Shown piece by piece: positions 46,001 through 55,556 of a DNA stretch of 64,000 nt. Source of the stretch: Pedobacter kyonggii. GTDB lineage: Bacteria; Bacteroidota; Bacteroidia; Sphingobacteriales; Sphingobacteriaceae. Within the stretch, counting starts at the first letter, position 1; every line of letters begins with the position of its first letter. Under the pieces are notes generated by a model. That model searched no databases. It had not been told where the DNA came from and worked only from the letters and a program-made list of their open reading frames with translations. The stretch is from NCBI RefSeq assembly GCF_004310665.1, contig NZ_SIXF01000025.1, forward strand, positions 19,414 to 83,413, written 5' to 3'. A program made the translations under genes and the position numbers.

Positions 46001-47099
46001 TGAGAAAGATAAATTAAGTACCTGTGCTTTAATTACGGTAAAAGATACGGGATGCGGTATTGCCCCAGAGCACTTAAGCAGGATATTTGATAAATTTTAT
46101 CAAGTACCAAAATCGGTAAGCCATGGCTCTGGTATTGGGCTGGCTTTGGCTAAGGAGTTGGCTGCAATTCATCACGGAAAAATTTACGTCAAAAGTGAAC
46201 TGGGCAAGGGAAGTGAGTTTTCTGTTCGCTTGGTCACCAATACAGTTCTACTTTCTGTAGCTCCCCCAATGCCAGATCTTAAACCAGTAGCACTAGATAT
46301 ACCGTTATCTCTGGATGATCAGCGCCAATTGCTCTTACTGGTAGAAGACGACAATGATCTTCGGGAATACCTTTCTTCAGTACTTGGTGCAAAATATGAA
46401 CTGGTTACAGCCGAAAATGGGCTACAGGGACTTGAGCTTGCCAAAAGCCGCATCCCAGATATTATTCTTAGCGATCTGACGATGCCTGATATGGACGGTT
46501 TCACTATGCTCGAAGCCTTAAAATGTGAGCGGGAAACCAGTCATATCCCAATTATACTTTTAACCGCCAGAGACAATGAGTTAGATATGGGGCGTGGATA
46601 TGAACTGGGCGTTGATTCTTACTTAACTAAGCCGGTAAGTCCGAAACTGCTTCACCACCGTATTGAAAACCTGTTGACAAAACGCAAGACGATCTATAAC
46701 GAATTACTCGGACAACTCTCCACTCAGATAAAGCAGGGAACCGCAAAAGCACCGGTAAATACTGAGTTGTGGAGGGAAAATACCTTCGTAAAGGAATTTG
46801 TAGCGCTGGTTGAAGAAGGTATCCAGGACGAAGTGCTTGATACGGCTACTCTTGCAGAAAAAATGAACATGAGCCAGTCTACACTTTATCGAAAACTGAA
46901 AGGCATTACCGGAAAAAACATTAATCAGTTGGTGCGAAAAGTGAGGATTCAAAAGGCGGCTCAACTGCTCCGCTCAGGCCGATATAACATCACCGAAGTG
47001 TCTTTGATGGTTGGCATCAATAGCTCCATTTATTTTCGTCAATGCTTTAAAGAAGAATTTGGTCAGCTCCCTTCCGAATATCAAAAAAAGAGGTCTTAG
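43083..47099 (+). CDS. Hybrid two-component system regulator (HTCS)
   Basis: 1338 residues. Signal peptide (about 1-18), then a periplasmic sensor of about 14 Reg_prop/beta-propeller repeats (YVWIATELGLNRF, KIWLATYHRGVQRF, NIWIGTRKGLAVY), a Y_Y_Y domain (about 690-775; FSYKLNGLDKNWIFLG), and a membrane helix (about 780-805). Inside are HisKA with ITHELRTPLTLILG (His near 841), HATPase_c (DTGCGIAPEHLSRIFDKFY, GSGIGLALAKEL), a receiver (Asp near 1130 in IILSDLTMPDMDGF) and an AraC-type HTH (about 1255-1335). It senses a glycan fragment in the periplasm and activates the adjacent SusCD locus. Confidence 0.95.
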   Translation: MRLILFLVVFCFTLSALGQGGKTRYLSLQEGLSSQQVIDLTHDKYGYVWIATELGLNRFASNSFKQYYKSEKADGFSVNSNEINTLYYNNDQLYIGTRASGLNILDMKTNRFSYYLHDPKDNNSVATNDITDIIKAKNDKIWLATYHRGVQRFDPVSKKFERFNKLNIPALAENSIWALAEDHNGLLYIGHVNKGISILNSKNKEVKLITSESTKGLLPDNEVRSLFCDSKNNIWIGTRKGLAVYHPLSKSIQKISLAGQSKNGDEPFVHAIKEINGVIWIGTAASQVFIMKPQYGNSGNIVHTGSITATDLERGNNASVQSIDRDRFGNVWLGIYSGGIAFLGHLEPFFSVLPTKNINPEANRPATVTGILNDVGSSMWLATAGDGILQINAEKKITKTTSVNSGLGDDFLLSAFQDSKKNKWFGLQKGGVSLLDAKSNTWKRINAGERMSAVRAIIEDSQGNICFAAEEGVFVHDPGHNTFFKIATRTPMLGDYAPRTLVEDSHGYLWVGTYGQGLYIFDRNRKLIKKIEKGQGIGSNTINYLFRDRSNNIWIATNEGLALQSANREMGNLENIVFPESDAWLTVNAIAQDLNGNIWCSTRLGLLRYLPEEKRMLSYDQAFGLPLGGFTNNSVALDRRGWLFFGMPAGICYFNPDQIPLSLPESPIRISRFMVFNTGENHAQSEKYPSLTQQINLKHRENSFRIELAVMDYAVNELVEFSYKLNGLDKNWIFLGSEKNLDFRNIPYGKYELLIRTRQKNDQWSEDYERLFINISPPFYLSTFALVTYFLLIAATVFIVLFFYVKKINAEGQLRVKKLQLEQDGQLHRERMNFYTNITHELRTPLTLILGPLEDLLAEEKLSSKHKDWVLIVQKNANRLFSMVNQLLEFRKVESQYKPLVLGEAYLGELLSEIVLKYKEANHNKSVNIGYTILQEDIKTTFDAEIVQLILDNLLSNACKFTSKGNIEVVLSYEKDKLSTCALITVKDTGCGIAPEHLSRIFDKFYQVPKSVSHGSGIGLALAKELAAIHHGKIYVKSELGKGSEFSVRLVTNTVLLSVAPPMPDLKPVALDIPLSLDDQRQLLLLVEDDNDLREYLSSVLGAKYELVTAENGLQGLELAKSRIPDIILSDLTMPDMDGFTMLEALKCERETSHIPIILLTARDNELDMGRGYELGVDSYLTKPVSPKLLHHRIENLLTKRKTIYNELLGQLSTQIKQGTAKAPVNTELWRENTFVKEFVALVEEGIQDEVLDTATLAEKMNMSQSTLYRKLKGITGKNINQLVRKVRIQKAAQLLRSGRYNITEVSLMVGINSSIYFRQCFKEEFGQLPSEYQKKRS

Positions 47100-47389
47100 T
47101 GCTTTAAAAAAGCGAATTTGACGAAAAATTAGCTGTTAATTGACGGATATGTATATGGCTCTCCAGCTCATATTCCATTATGTTTGATCCCGAAAACCAA
47201 CTATAAGCCCATCTCAGAATAACGCGCACGACCCTTATTTCAAGAGTGATTTATTTTGATGATTTCCAGATGAGCCAAAAGGGTCTAAATCACTAACTAT
47301 GATTTTGATTCATTTCTGCAGCGCAGTATTTACTCATTCTGAAAAGGGAAATATTTGGTATCAGCTATTCATTACACTTAAAACCAAAT

Positions 47390-50300
47390 ATGAAAATGAG
47401 AATCCTCAAAATTTTATTTATCTGCGTCGTGGTGTGGGCAGTTCCCACCTATTCTTTTGCGCAACGTAAGATTTCCGGACAAGTACTGAGTGAACTCAAT
47501 GAGCCGCTAACCGGTGTTACCATTGTCGTTCCAGGTGCAGTCCCGAAAGAAATTACAACAACTGATGGTCAGGGACGCTTTACCCTCAACACCAGTAAGG
47601 GCACCTTTTTAGTAACCTACATTGGTTACAAAAACCAAACCATCACCATTGGAGACAAAACCTTATTTACCATTAAGATGGAGAGCGATGATCAGGGACT
47701 AGATGATGTTGTGGTAGTTGGTTATGGTAAGCAATCGAAACGTAACATTACCGGAGCAGTAAGTAATCTAAAAGCAGAAGACGTAGTACGTACTTCGTCT
47801 ACTTCCACCGCAGGGGCACTCGCAGGTAAGGTACAGGGTATTTCCGTTCGTGCTAAAGATGCCCGTCCTGGTCGCGGAGCCAGTATCGAAGTCCGAAATA
47901 TGGGCAACCCATTATTTGTAATCGATGGTGTTGCCTATGGTGGCCAGACCGGAACAGACTGGGTAGGTACTCAAAATGCTTCTGGCGCAGATATTTTCAA
48001 TTCATTAAACCTTGAAGATATCGAAAGCATATCTATTCTTAAAGATGCAGCCGCTGCTGTATATGGTTTTAGGGCTTCACGAGGGGTAGTTTTAATTACT
48101 ACGAAAAAAGGTTCAAAAGATGAATCTGTAAAAATAAATGTTAATGGCTATTTGGGTTGGCAAAACCTGACCCGTTTTCCTGAAATGGCCACTGCAGCTC
48201 AATATACCAAAGGTTTGGTAGAGGCGGCTCAAAACGAAGGCCGCGATCCGAGCGCAGTTTATACCCGTGCAGAACTCGCAAAATGGCAAGCTGGTACCGA
48301 ACCTGGTTATCAGGGATACGACTATGCTGATATGGTTATCCGTAAAGACATTCCACAGCAATACATTAATGCCAACATCACTGGTGGTGGCAAGAAATCT
48401 AATTACTTTTTATCGGTAGGTAACCTGCAACAGGATGCCATGATTAAAGACTTTAACTATAAACGTACGAACTTACAGGCCAATCTAGAAGCAACCGTGC
48501 TGGAAGGCCTTACAATAGGTACACAAATTTCAGCCAGACAAGAAAAAACACAGGATGTGGGATTGCCGGGTGGCGATGGTTATTTTTCTTCTATCTTGGC
48601 GATTTTCAAAAACAGGCCAACAGTTGGTCCTTATGCTAACGACAATCCGCTGTATCCGAATCAAACCAATGAGTTTGCCTACAATCCGGCAATTTTTAGT
48701 AGAGATATAGCTGGTTATAAAGACAATACTTTCATGAGCGGGAATGTAAATATGACCGCAGCTTACAAAACCAAATTTGGTTTATCAGCAAAAGGAATTG
48801 TTTCTTACAATTACACCAATAACAAGTTCGATGGATTTCAATATAGCTATGATGTATACAGATATGACAATGGCAATTATGTACGCAGTAATGGAACCAA
48901 TTCGAGATGGCGCTACAAAACTGATCGTGTAGCGGTAGCGAGATCTGCACAATTTCAGTTAGATTATACCAAGCAAATCGGCGACCATAATTTCTCTGTA
49001 ATGGCAGGATATGAACGCTCTGATTGGGACAGAACATTGACTACCATAGGCTCTAACCCTACTAATAACTATATTCCTTTAGTAAACACAGTTGCTGAAC
49101 TTAGTGGTATTGGCGACGAATGGTTGTATGAAGCAAGAGCTGGTTTCATCGGTCGTTTGAATTACAATTATAAAGGTAAATACCTGCTTGAAATCCTGGG
49201 TAGATATGATGGTTCTTACCTGTATTATACAGGTAAAGAATGGGGGCTTTTTCCAGGAGCAAGTTTAGGCTGGCGCATTTCTGATGAGCCATTCTTCAAG
49301 CCACTTAAAAGTGTGATAAATGATTTAAAACTTCGTGTTTCAGTGGGGCAAACAGGTTTAGAAGAAGGTGTAGGGATGCATGGCTACCTCGCTGGCAACA
49401 CTTGGAATTCTGGAAATGCAATATTAAACGGAACATATTATCCGGGTATTGACCCTAGAGCCCCCCCTATCCGAAACCTTTCATGGGTTAAAAATACGAA
49501 CTACAACGTGGGTATAGATGTAGGCATGTTCGATAATAAGTTAACGCTAACTGCTGACGCATTTAAGATTATCCGTACTGGTTATCCTGGTAGAAAGTAC
49601 GATGTTTTATTGCCATCAGAAATTGGATATTTGCTACCAAATGAAAACCTGAATAGTAATGGTTATTACGGAGCTGAAGGTATCATCACCTACGCAAGTA
49701 AGGTAGGCGAATTGAACTATACGGTGAGCGGAAATTTTACTTTTTCAAGATATAAAGTACTCGATTCATACAAACCACGTTTCAGCAATTCGTACAATGA
49801 ATATACTAGTTCAACCGAAAACCGTTGGGGTGGTATATGGTGGGGTTACGAGGTTGTAGGCCGTTTCCAGTCTGAAGAAGAAATCCGCAATTACCCGATT
49901 AATAATGATGGTAACAACAATAGAAATCAGTTGCCGGGAGATTTTATCTACAAAGATGTAAATGGCGACGGCGTGATTAATGACCTTGATCAGCGCCCAA
50001 TTGGTTATCCTACAGGCTGGGCACCAATGATGTCTTTCGGTGGTCGCATTGGTTTATCATGGAAAGGAATAGAACTCAATATCGATTTAGCCGGTGGCGC
50101 CATGCAATCATGGAATCAGGATTATGAGTTAAGGAATGCCTTTCACGGTGGTGGAAATTCACCTGCCTACCTGCTGGAAGACAGGTGGCACAGAGCAGAT
50201 CCTTACGATCCAACTAGTGCTTGGATTCCCGGTTATTACCCTGCCATCCGTAATGGTAACTCCGGACCAAACGGCCGAAACAATAGTTTCTGGTTAAAAA

Positions 50301-50527
50301 ACGTAAGATATCTCCGTGTAAGAAATATGGAGCTTGCTTACACCTTGCCTAAAACCATTGCTGAAAAAATCAAAGCACAAAAAATCCGTTTCTACGTAAA
50401 TGGATCGAATATGATTTCATTCGATAATGTGAAAAAATTCCAGATCGATCCGGAAATAGAAGCAGCAGCTGCCGTGGTTTATCCACAGCAAAAAGTATTT
50501 ATGGCAGGTTTCAATATAACCTTTTAA
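47390..50527 (+). CDS. SusC/RagA-family TonB-linked outer-membrane transporter
   Basis: 1045 residues. Signal peptide ending SFAQ (about 25), carboxypeptidase-D-like domain (about 27-105; ISGQVLSELNEPLTGVTI...VTYIGYKNQTITI), then the SusC hallmark LDDVVVVGYGKQSKRNITGAVS, the plug (IEVRNMGNPLFVIDGV, ILKDAAAAVYGFRASRGVVLITTKKG) and a 22-strand-type barrel ending in an aromatic terminus (MAGFNITF). Imports oligosaccharides using TonB energy, together with SusD, 11 bases downstream. Confidence 0.96.
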   Translation: MKMRILKILFICVVVWAVPTYSFAQRKISGQVLSELNEPLTGVTIVVPGAVPKEITTTDGQGRFTLNTSKGTFLVTYIGYKNQTITIGDKTLFTIKMESDDQGLDDVVVVGYGKQSKRNITGAVSNLKAEDVVRTSSTSTAGALAGKVQGISVRAKDARPGRGASIEVRNMGNPLFVIDGVAYGGQTGTDWVGTQNASGADIFNSLNLEDIESISILKDAAAAVYGFRASRGVVLITTKKGSKDESVKINVNGYLGWQNLTRFPEMATAAQYTKGLVEAAQNEGRDPSAVYTRAELAKWQAGTEPGYQGYDYADMVIRKDIPQQYINANITGGGKKSNYFLSVGNLQQDAMIKDFNYKRTNLQANLEATVLEGLTIGTQISARQEKTQDVGLPGGDGYFSSILAIFKNRPTVGPYANDNPLYPNQTNEFAYNPAIFSRDIAGYKDNTFMSGNVNMTAAYKTKFGLSAKGIVSYNYTNNKFDGFQYSYDVYRYDNGNYVRSNGTNSRWRYKTDRVAVARSAQFQLDYTKQIGDHNFSVMAGYERSDWDRTLTTIGSNPTNNYIPLVNTVAELSGIGDEWLYEARAGFIGRLNYNYKGKYLLEILGRYDGSYLYYTGKEWGLFPGASLGWRISDEPFFKPLKSVINDLKLRVSVGQTGLEEGVGMHGYLAGNTWNSGNAILNGTYYPGIDPRAPPIRNLSWVKNTNYNVGIDVGMFDNKLTLTADAFKIIRTGYPGRKYDVLLPSEIGYLLPNENLNSNGYYGAEGIITYASKVGELNYTVSGNFTFSRYKVLDSYKPRFSNSYNEYTSSTENRWGGIWWGYEVVGRFQSEEEIRNYPINNDGNNNRNQLPGDFIYKDVNGDGVINDLDQRPIGYPTGWAPMMSFGGRIGLSWKGIELNIDLAGGAMQSWNQDYELRNAFHGGGNSPAYLLEDRWHRADPYDPTSAWIPGYYPAIRNGNSGPNGRNNSFWLKNVRYLRVRNMELAYTLPKTIAEKIKAQKIRFYVNGSNMISFDNVKKFQIDPEIEAAAAVVYPQQKVFMAGFNITF

Positions 50528-50538
50528 CAAAGATTAAA

Positions 50539-52371
50539 ATGAAAAAAATTTATATAGCATTTGCACTATTTATCGGTTTAACCATGAACAGTTGCAAGCA
50601 CGATGACTGGTTTTACCGTGAATCGAAAAACATCATCAGCGACGAACAATTGTGGAACGACCCAAATCTAATCACCTCACTTTTGGCCAACTACTATAAC
50701 CGTCTACCCTCATTGCACGGTGTTTTTAACACCGGAGGAATGACAGAAATAGATGATGCCATGTGGTCGGGCACACGTGACCAAAACGGTAGAAACGACT
50801 TCCAGTACGGAAGTGATTATGGCCGCTACTGGGATTATGGATTGATCCGTGACCTTAATCTTTCGTTAGACAATATAAACACATTGGGCGTTAAGTTAAC
50901 ACCAGCCCAAAAAAGCCTTTTCATTGGTGAAATACGCTTTATCCGTGCCTTTGTTTATTTCGAAATGGTAAAACGCATGGGTGGTGTACCTTTAGTAACC
51001 AAACAAATGATTTATGATTTTAGTGGCGATCCTACACCACTACAAATTCCAAGAGCAAAAGAATCAGAGGTTTATGATTTTATTTATAAAGAACTTGAAG
51101 AAATTAAAGCTGATCTGGCTGCAAATAATTTAATCAAAACCCGTGCAAACCGATATACTGCCCTTGCTTTAGAAAGTAGAGCGATGTTATATGCTGCATC
51201 TATAGCCAAATACAACAGCTTAATGGCTGCCCCAATTAGCACCCCTGGTGGCGAAGTAGGGATTCCTGCATCAATGGCTACTGATTACTATAACAAATCG
51301 CTTACAGCTTCGAAAGAAATAATTGCGGGTCCCTATGCCTTATATAACGAGAATGCAGATAAAGGGGCAAACTTCTACGACATGCTGAATAAAAAACCTG
51401 TTAGTGAAGTGATTTTTGCAAAAGATTTCGCGCTGGGGACCAAAGTACACCGCTTCACTTATGATAACATTGTTAAAAGTATGACGGAAGATAACGAGGC
51501 ATCATCTGCGATTTCACCATCTCTAAGTCTTGTAGAAAGTTTCAATTATTTAGATGGAAGCGAAGGTACACTAAAGGACAAAGATGCAAACGGCAATTAC
51601 ATCACTTATACTAACCCGGCTGATATTTTTGCTAACAAGGATGCCAGGTTATTTGGAACGGTCATTTACCCGGGTACGTCGTTTAAAAACAGTCCGGTAA
51701 GAATGCAGGCAGGCGTGGCGGTTTATAACAACGGTTCTTACCAGTTAACCACTTCAGCAGTACTGGGTGCTAACTATAGTGATGGACAAACATGGACCGG
51801 ATTTGATGGTCCTAAAGACGATGCAGTAGATGTAAGCAATACCGGTTTCTATATCCGCAAAATGGTAAGCGATGCATCGGCCGCAAGTACCCGCGGAACA
51901 TCGGCTGTAAACTGGTGGCCTTGGTTTCGCTTAGGCGAAATTTATTTAAACGCAGCAGAAGCAGCTTTTGAATTGGGTCGCCCTGAGGGCTTAGGATATG
52001 TAAATTCGGTTCGTGCGCGTGCAGGATTCCCAGCCAACAGTATAAGTGTACTAACAAACGACATTATCCGCAATGAGCGTCGCGTGGAGCTTGCTTTCGA
52101 AGATCACCGTTACTTTGATTTAAAAAGATGGCGTATTGCGCACATCGTTTGGGATGGTACAGAAACAGATCCAAATGCAGTTGTAATGGGATTATATTCT
52201 TATAGAGTAGTAAGACCAGGCCATCCAGATAATGGAAAATATATTTATGCAAGAGTGAGACCAACACGCTTCAGACGTGCAAGGTTTTTCCGCATGACCA
52301 ATTATTATTCATCAATCGCACAAGATGTTTTAAACAACAATCCAAAAATTGTTAGAAACCCTTTCCAATAA
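50539..52371 (+). CDS. SusD/RagB-family glycan-binding lipoprotein
   Basis: 610 residues. Lipoprotein signal ending MNSC (Cys 19). Helical TPR-like scaffold with SusD markers: AFVYFEMVKRMGGVPLVTK, ESEVYDFIYKELEEIKADL, RANRYTALALESRAMLYAAS, the C-terminal WWPWFRLGEIYLNAAEAAFELG and NDIIRNERRVELAFEDHRYFDLKRWR. It forms the lid of the SusC transporter on the cell surface. The ten bases between stop and the next ATG suggest a single operon. Confidence 0.96.
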   Translation: MKKIYIAFALFIGLTMNSCKHDDWFYRESKNIISDEQLWNDPNLITSLLANYYNRLPSLHGVFNTGGMTEIDDAMWSGTRDQNGRNDFQYGSDYGRYWDYGLIRDLNLSLDNINTLGVKLTPAQKSLFIGEIRFIRAFVYFEMVKRMGGVPLVTKQMIYDFSGDPTPLQIPRAKESEVYDFIYKELEEIKADLAANNLIKTRANRYTALALESRAMLYAASIAKYNSLMAAPISTPGGEVGIPASMATDYYNKSLTASKEIIAGPYALYNENADKGANFYDMLNKKPVSEVIFAKDFALGTKVHRFTYDNIVKSMTEDNEASSAISPSLSLVESFNYLDGSEGTLKDKDANGNYITYTNPADIFANKDARLFGTVIYPGTSFKNSPVRMQAGVAVYNNGSYQLTTSAVLGANYSDGQTWTGFDGPKDDAVDVSNTGFYIRKMVSDASAASTRGTSAVNWWPWFRLGEIYLNAAEAAFELGRPEGLGYVNSVRARAGFPANSISVLTNDIIRNERRVELAFEDHRYFDLKRWRIAHIVWDGTETDPNAVVMGLYSYRVVRPGHPDNGKYIYARVRPTRFRRARFFRMTNYYSSIAQDVLNNNPKIVRNPFQ

Positions 52372-52381
52372 AAAAAATATT

Positions 52382-53062
52382 ATGAAACTTAAATTTTTAA
52401 TCATATTCACCGTAGCTGCCAATATGTTTCTGGCTGGCTGTGGATACGACAATTTCGATGCCCCCGAGTTAACCTTGTCAGGAAGAGTAGTTTATCAGGG
52501 CAATACGGTTAGTGTCAGAAATAATGGTCCACAACTCGAATTATGGCAAGATGGATTTCCTCTTCGCTCTGTAATTAACGTTTTTATGAACCAGGATGGA
52601 ACATTTTCGGCAAAACTATTTGCTGGGCAATACAAACTTGTGCGCCGGGCAGATGCGCCATGGCTTCAGCAGGCTACCGATACCATTCGTGTAAATTTAA
52701 CGGCAAATACCAATTTGGATGTTCCTGTTACGCCTTATTTTACCATCACTGGCGAATCTTTTCAAAAATCCGGTGATAACATCATTGCCAAACTTGTCGT
52801 TAATAAAGTAGTGCAGACTGCAAATTTGGAGTTTGTACGTCTCTACCTCGGAAAATCAATATTGACCGACCATGTACAATACGATGTTCGGGTAGGTGCC
52901 AATTTAAGTAATGTGGTGCTTGGCCAGCAAATCGAAATTCCTTCAGGTGCGCTACCTGATAATTTGAAATCGTTGGATTACGTATATGCTAGATTGGGTG
53001 TTAAATCTACTTCTGCAGGAGAATATTACTATACCCAGGTACAAAAAATTGCTTTAAAATAA
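52382..53062 (+). CDS. DUF3823 lipoprotein of the SusCD locus
   Basis: 226 residues from the ATG at 52382 (the longer frame overlaps susD). Lipoprotein signal ending FLAGC (Cys 20), then a DUF3823-type beta domain (LSGRVVYQGNTVSVRNNGPQLELWQDGFPLRSVINVFMNQDGTFSAKLF in outline) and a second beta domain from about 110. Such proteins often follow susD and are probable surface glycan-binding proteins. A strong terminator follows. Confidence 0.85.
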   Translation: MKLKFLIIFTVAANMFLAGCGYDNFDAPELTLSGRVVYQGNTVSVRNNGPQLELWQDGFPLRSVINVFMNQDGTFSAKLFAGQYKLVRRADAPWLQQATDTIRVNLTANTNLDVPVTPYFTITGESFQKSGDNIIAKLVVNKVVQTANLEFVRLYLGKSILTDHVQYDVRVGANLSNVVLGQQIEIPSGALPDNLKSLDYVYARLGVKSTSAGEYYYTQVQKIALK

Positions 53063-53070
53063 TAGTGTAA

Positions 53071-53105
53071 AGGGTGCGGTTTTTCTTACCGCACCCTATT
53101 TTATT
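53071..53105 (+). terminator. Intrinsic terminator between the DUF3823 and GH43 genes
   Basis: AGGGTGCGGT (53071-53080) and ACCGCACCCT (53088-53097), 7-base loop, then ATTTTATT. GH43 expression must come from read-through or from its own promoter in the next 35 bases. Confidence 0.8.
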
Positions 53106-53139
53106 CATTAAAAATCTTAAAAAACTTTAGCCTTCAACG

Positions 53140-55059
53140 ATGAAAAGTCTTCGATTTCAACCCCTGATCCTCCTTTCTTTTTTACATATAGCTTTTATCG
53201 GAAACTTATTTGGTCAGGAATATAAATCTGGTCCGAAAGAAAAGGATTTTGCAGGATACCTGTTTACCTACTTTAAGGGGAATGCAGTGAAGGATGAGGC
53301 AGTCTGCTTTGCAATCAGCACCGATGGATACAATTACCGTGCACTGAATAATAACCAGCCTGTTTTAGATTCAAAAGTAATCAGTTCTACGGGAGGAGTA
53401 CGTGATCCTCACATCCTTAGGGCAGAAAATGGAAAATCGTTTTATATGGTGCTCACCGATATGACTTCCTCGAAAGGATGGGATTCTAATCGAGCATTGA
53501 TTTTGATGAAATCTAACGACTTGCTGAACTGGAAACATACTATAATTAATATACAGGAACGTTTCAAAGGGAATGAAAACTTAAAACGGGTGTGGGCACC
53601 ACAAACCATTTACGATCCGGCAAGGAAAAAATACATGGTATATTGGTCTATGCAACATGGTACTGGTCCGGATATCATTTATTATGCCTACGTAAACAGT
53701 GATTTTACCGACTTTGAATCTGAACCTGCGGTACTGTTTCGTCCGAAGAATGGCAAATCCTGCATTGATGGCGACATCATTAATAAAAACGGACTGTTTT
53801 ACCTGTTTTATAAAACAGAAGGCAATGGAAATGGAATAAAACTGGCACTTACAGATTCGCTGGTTTCGGGTAAATGGATCGAGCAAGAAGGCTATAAGCA
53901 GCAAACCAGCGATGCTGTTGAAGGCTCAAGCGTATTTAAGCTCAACCACAGTGAAAAATATATATTAATGTACGATGTGTACGGGAAAGGAAAATACCAG
54001 TTTTGTATAAGCGATGATCTGGATAAATTTAAGGTAATAGATGAGGAGGTAAAAATGGATTTTCATCCAAGGCATGGAACAATTATTCCTATATCCCGTA
54101 AAGAGTTAACTGCGCTTACTACCCGCTGGGGCCTGCCGCAAGGCATGGAGCTGAAACTAAAAAAGAATCCTGTGCTAGATGGTTTTTACGCAGATCCGGA
54201 TGTGTTATATTCCAATAAAACAAAGAAATATTACATCTATCCAACCAGTGATGGTTTCGACGGTTGGAGTGGCTATTATTTTAAAACCTTTTCTTCTACA
54301 GACCTCGTTAACTGGAAAGATGAAGGTGTTATTCTTGATCTGAAAAAAGGTGTTACCTGGGCCAACCGCAATGCCTGGGCACCCACCATTGTAGAGAAAA
54401 AAGTAAAAGGTAATTATAGGTATTACTATTATTTTACAGCAGCACAAAAAATCGGAGTCGCTGTATCACACCTTCCAACTGGCCCATTTGTGGATTCTGG
54501 AAAACCGCTGATCAGTTTTAAACCAGAAGGGGTAAAAGGAGGCCAGGAAATTGATCCCGCCATATTTACCGATCCTAAAACGGGTACAAGCTATTTGTAT
54601 TGGGGCAATGGATACCTTGCAGTAGCTGAACTTAATAAAGACATGGTATCTCTAAAAGCCAATACAACCAAAGTTATCCAAACCGATAAAACTTTTAGAG
54701 AAGGTACCCATGTATTTTACCGCAAGGGAATTTATTATTTCCTATGGTCTGAAGAGGATACAAGAAGTGAAAATTATCGGGTACGTTATGGTACCTCAGG
54801 TTCTCCTACTGGTCCAATTAAGATTGCAGGAAATAATCTGATTCTTCAAAAAGATCCATCCAGGGGTATATACGGAACAGGCCATAATTCGGTATTGCAG
54901 ATCCCGGGAAAAGATGAGTGGTATATGGTTTACCATAGGTTTAGTTATCCCGATGGAATAAAAATGGGCGATGCTGCAGGCTATAACCGTGAGGTTTGTA
55001 TAGACCCAATGTATTTTGATGAACAGGGAAATATTGTGCCTGTAAAACCTACACACTAA
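53140..55059 (+). CDS. Tandem GH43-family glycoside hydrolase
   Basis: 639 residues. Signal peptide ending LFGQ (about 26). Two five-bladed-propeller GH43-like halves. Half one (about 35-335) has GGVRDPHILRA (base Asp), WAPQTIYDPARKKYMVYWS and DAVEGSSVFKL (acid Glu). Half two (about 345-635) has DGFYADPDVLY, WAPTIVEKK, IDPAIFTDPKTGTSYLYWGNG and REGTHVFYRKGIYYFLWS. Both keep plausible catalytic acids. GH43 enzymes release arabinose or xylose; with the SusCD genes this suggests an arabinose-containing plant glycan. Confidence 0.9.
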   Translation: MKSLRFQPLILLSFLHIAFIGNLFGQEYKSGPKEKDFAGYLFTYFKGNAVKDEAVCFAISTDGYNYRALNNNQPVLDSKVISSTGGVRDPHILRAENGKSFYMVLTDMTSSKGWDSNRALILMKSNDLLNWKHTIINIQERFKGNENLKRVWAPQTIYDPARKKYMVYWSMQHGTGPDIIYYAYVNSDFTDFESEPAVLFRPKNGKSCIDGDIINKNGLFYLFYKTEGNGNGIKLALTDSLVSGKWIEQEGYKQQTSDAVEGSSVFKLNHSEKYILMYDVYGKGKYQFCISDDLDKFKVIDEEVKMDFHPRHGTIIPISRKELTALTTRWGLPQGMELKLKKNPVLDGFYADPDVLYSNKTKKYYIYPTSDGFDGWSGYYFKTFSSTDLVNWKDEGVILDLKKGVTWANRNAWAPTIVEKKVKGNYRYYYYFTAAQKIGVAVSHLPTGPFVDSGKPLISFKPEGVKGGQEIDPAIFTDPKTGTSYLYWGNGYLAVAELNKDMVSLKANTTKVIQTDKTFREGTHVFYRKGIYYFLWSEEDTRSENYRVRYGTSGSPTGPIKIAGNNLILQKDPSRGIYGTGHNSVLQIPGKDEWYMVYHRFSYPDGIKMGDAAGYNREVCIDPMYFDEQGNIVPVKPTH

Positions 55060-55556
55060 AATAAAGAGCATCCGATTGATTTAATGCGAAGTAATCATGT
55101 AGAGAAGGTCAGTTTGAACCTTTTTTAGCTTAACCCCGCTTTTCCCAGGAACCTTTCTCGCCAAGAATTTTTAAATAGCTGTTGTTCTGCTATTAATGTT
55201 TGCGCTGGCAAATATGGGAAGATTCCATTCCAGTAATGTTACAAATACTTAAGTTTTTGTGAGTTTTGATAAAAATGTAAAAGGATTGTTTGGTCAGACC
55301 CTTTAGTATTTGAAGAAAATTCTGTTAAATATAAAAATGGCACAAGATTCTTCTAAGAAGAAGATAAATGTCATTAAAATAGCCCATTTTTAAATAAATC
55401 ATCAATTTTAAATGGCATCTAAATTAATAATTATATATTTGCAGCCTTGAAAGTAAGCAATGTCTAATCCTATTAATGAGTGATTTGAATATTACTTTTA
55501 ACAGAGCCATAGGAATAAGGCTTTTTTAATTTTTGAAGACAACCTAAACAACTTGA
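55060..55556. other. Gene-free region between the PUL and adk
   Basis: 497 bases. No ORF with coding character and no dispersed repeat recognised. It contains the putative adk promoter (55434-55441); the transcript leader of about 108 bases would include ATAGGAATAAGGC, which is AT-rich and without an obvious riboswitch fold. Confidence 0.5.
55434..55441 (+). promoter_or_regulatory. Putative adk promoter, -7 box
   Basis: TATATTTG matches TAnnTTTG and is followed by GCAGCC, similar to the tRNA promoter context (TTTGCAGTCC). It lies 116 bases upstream of adk. No perfect -33 TTG. Confidence 0.5.
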
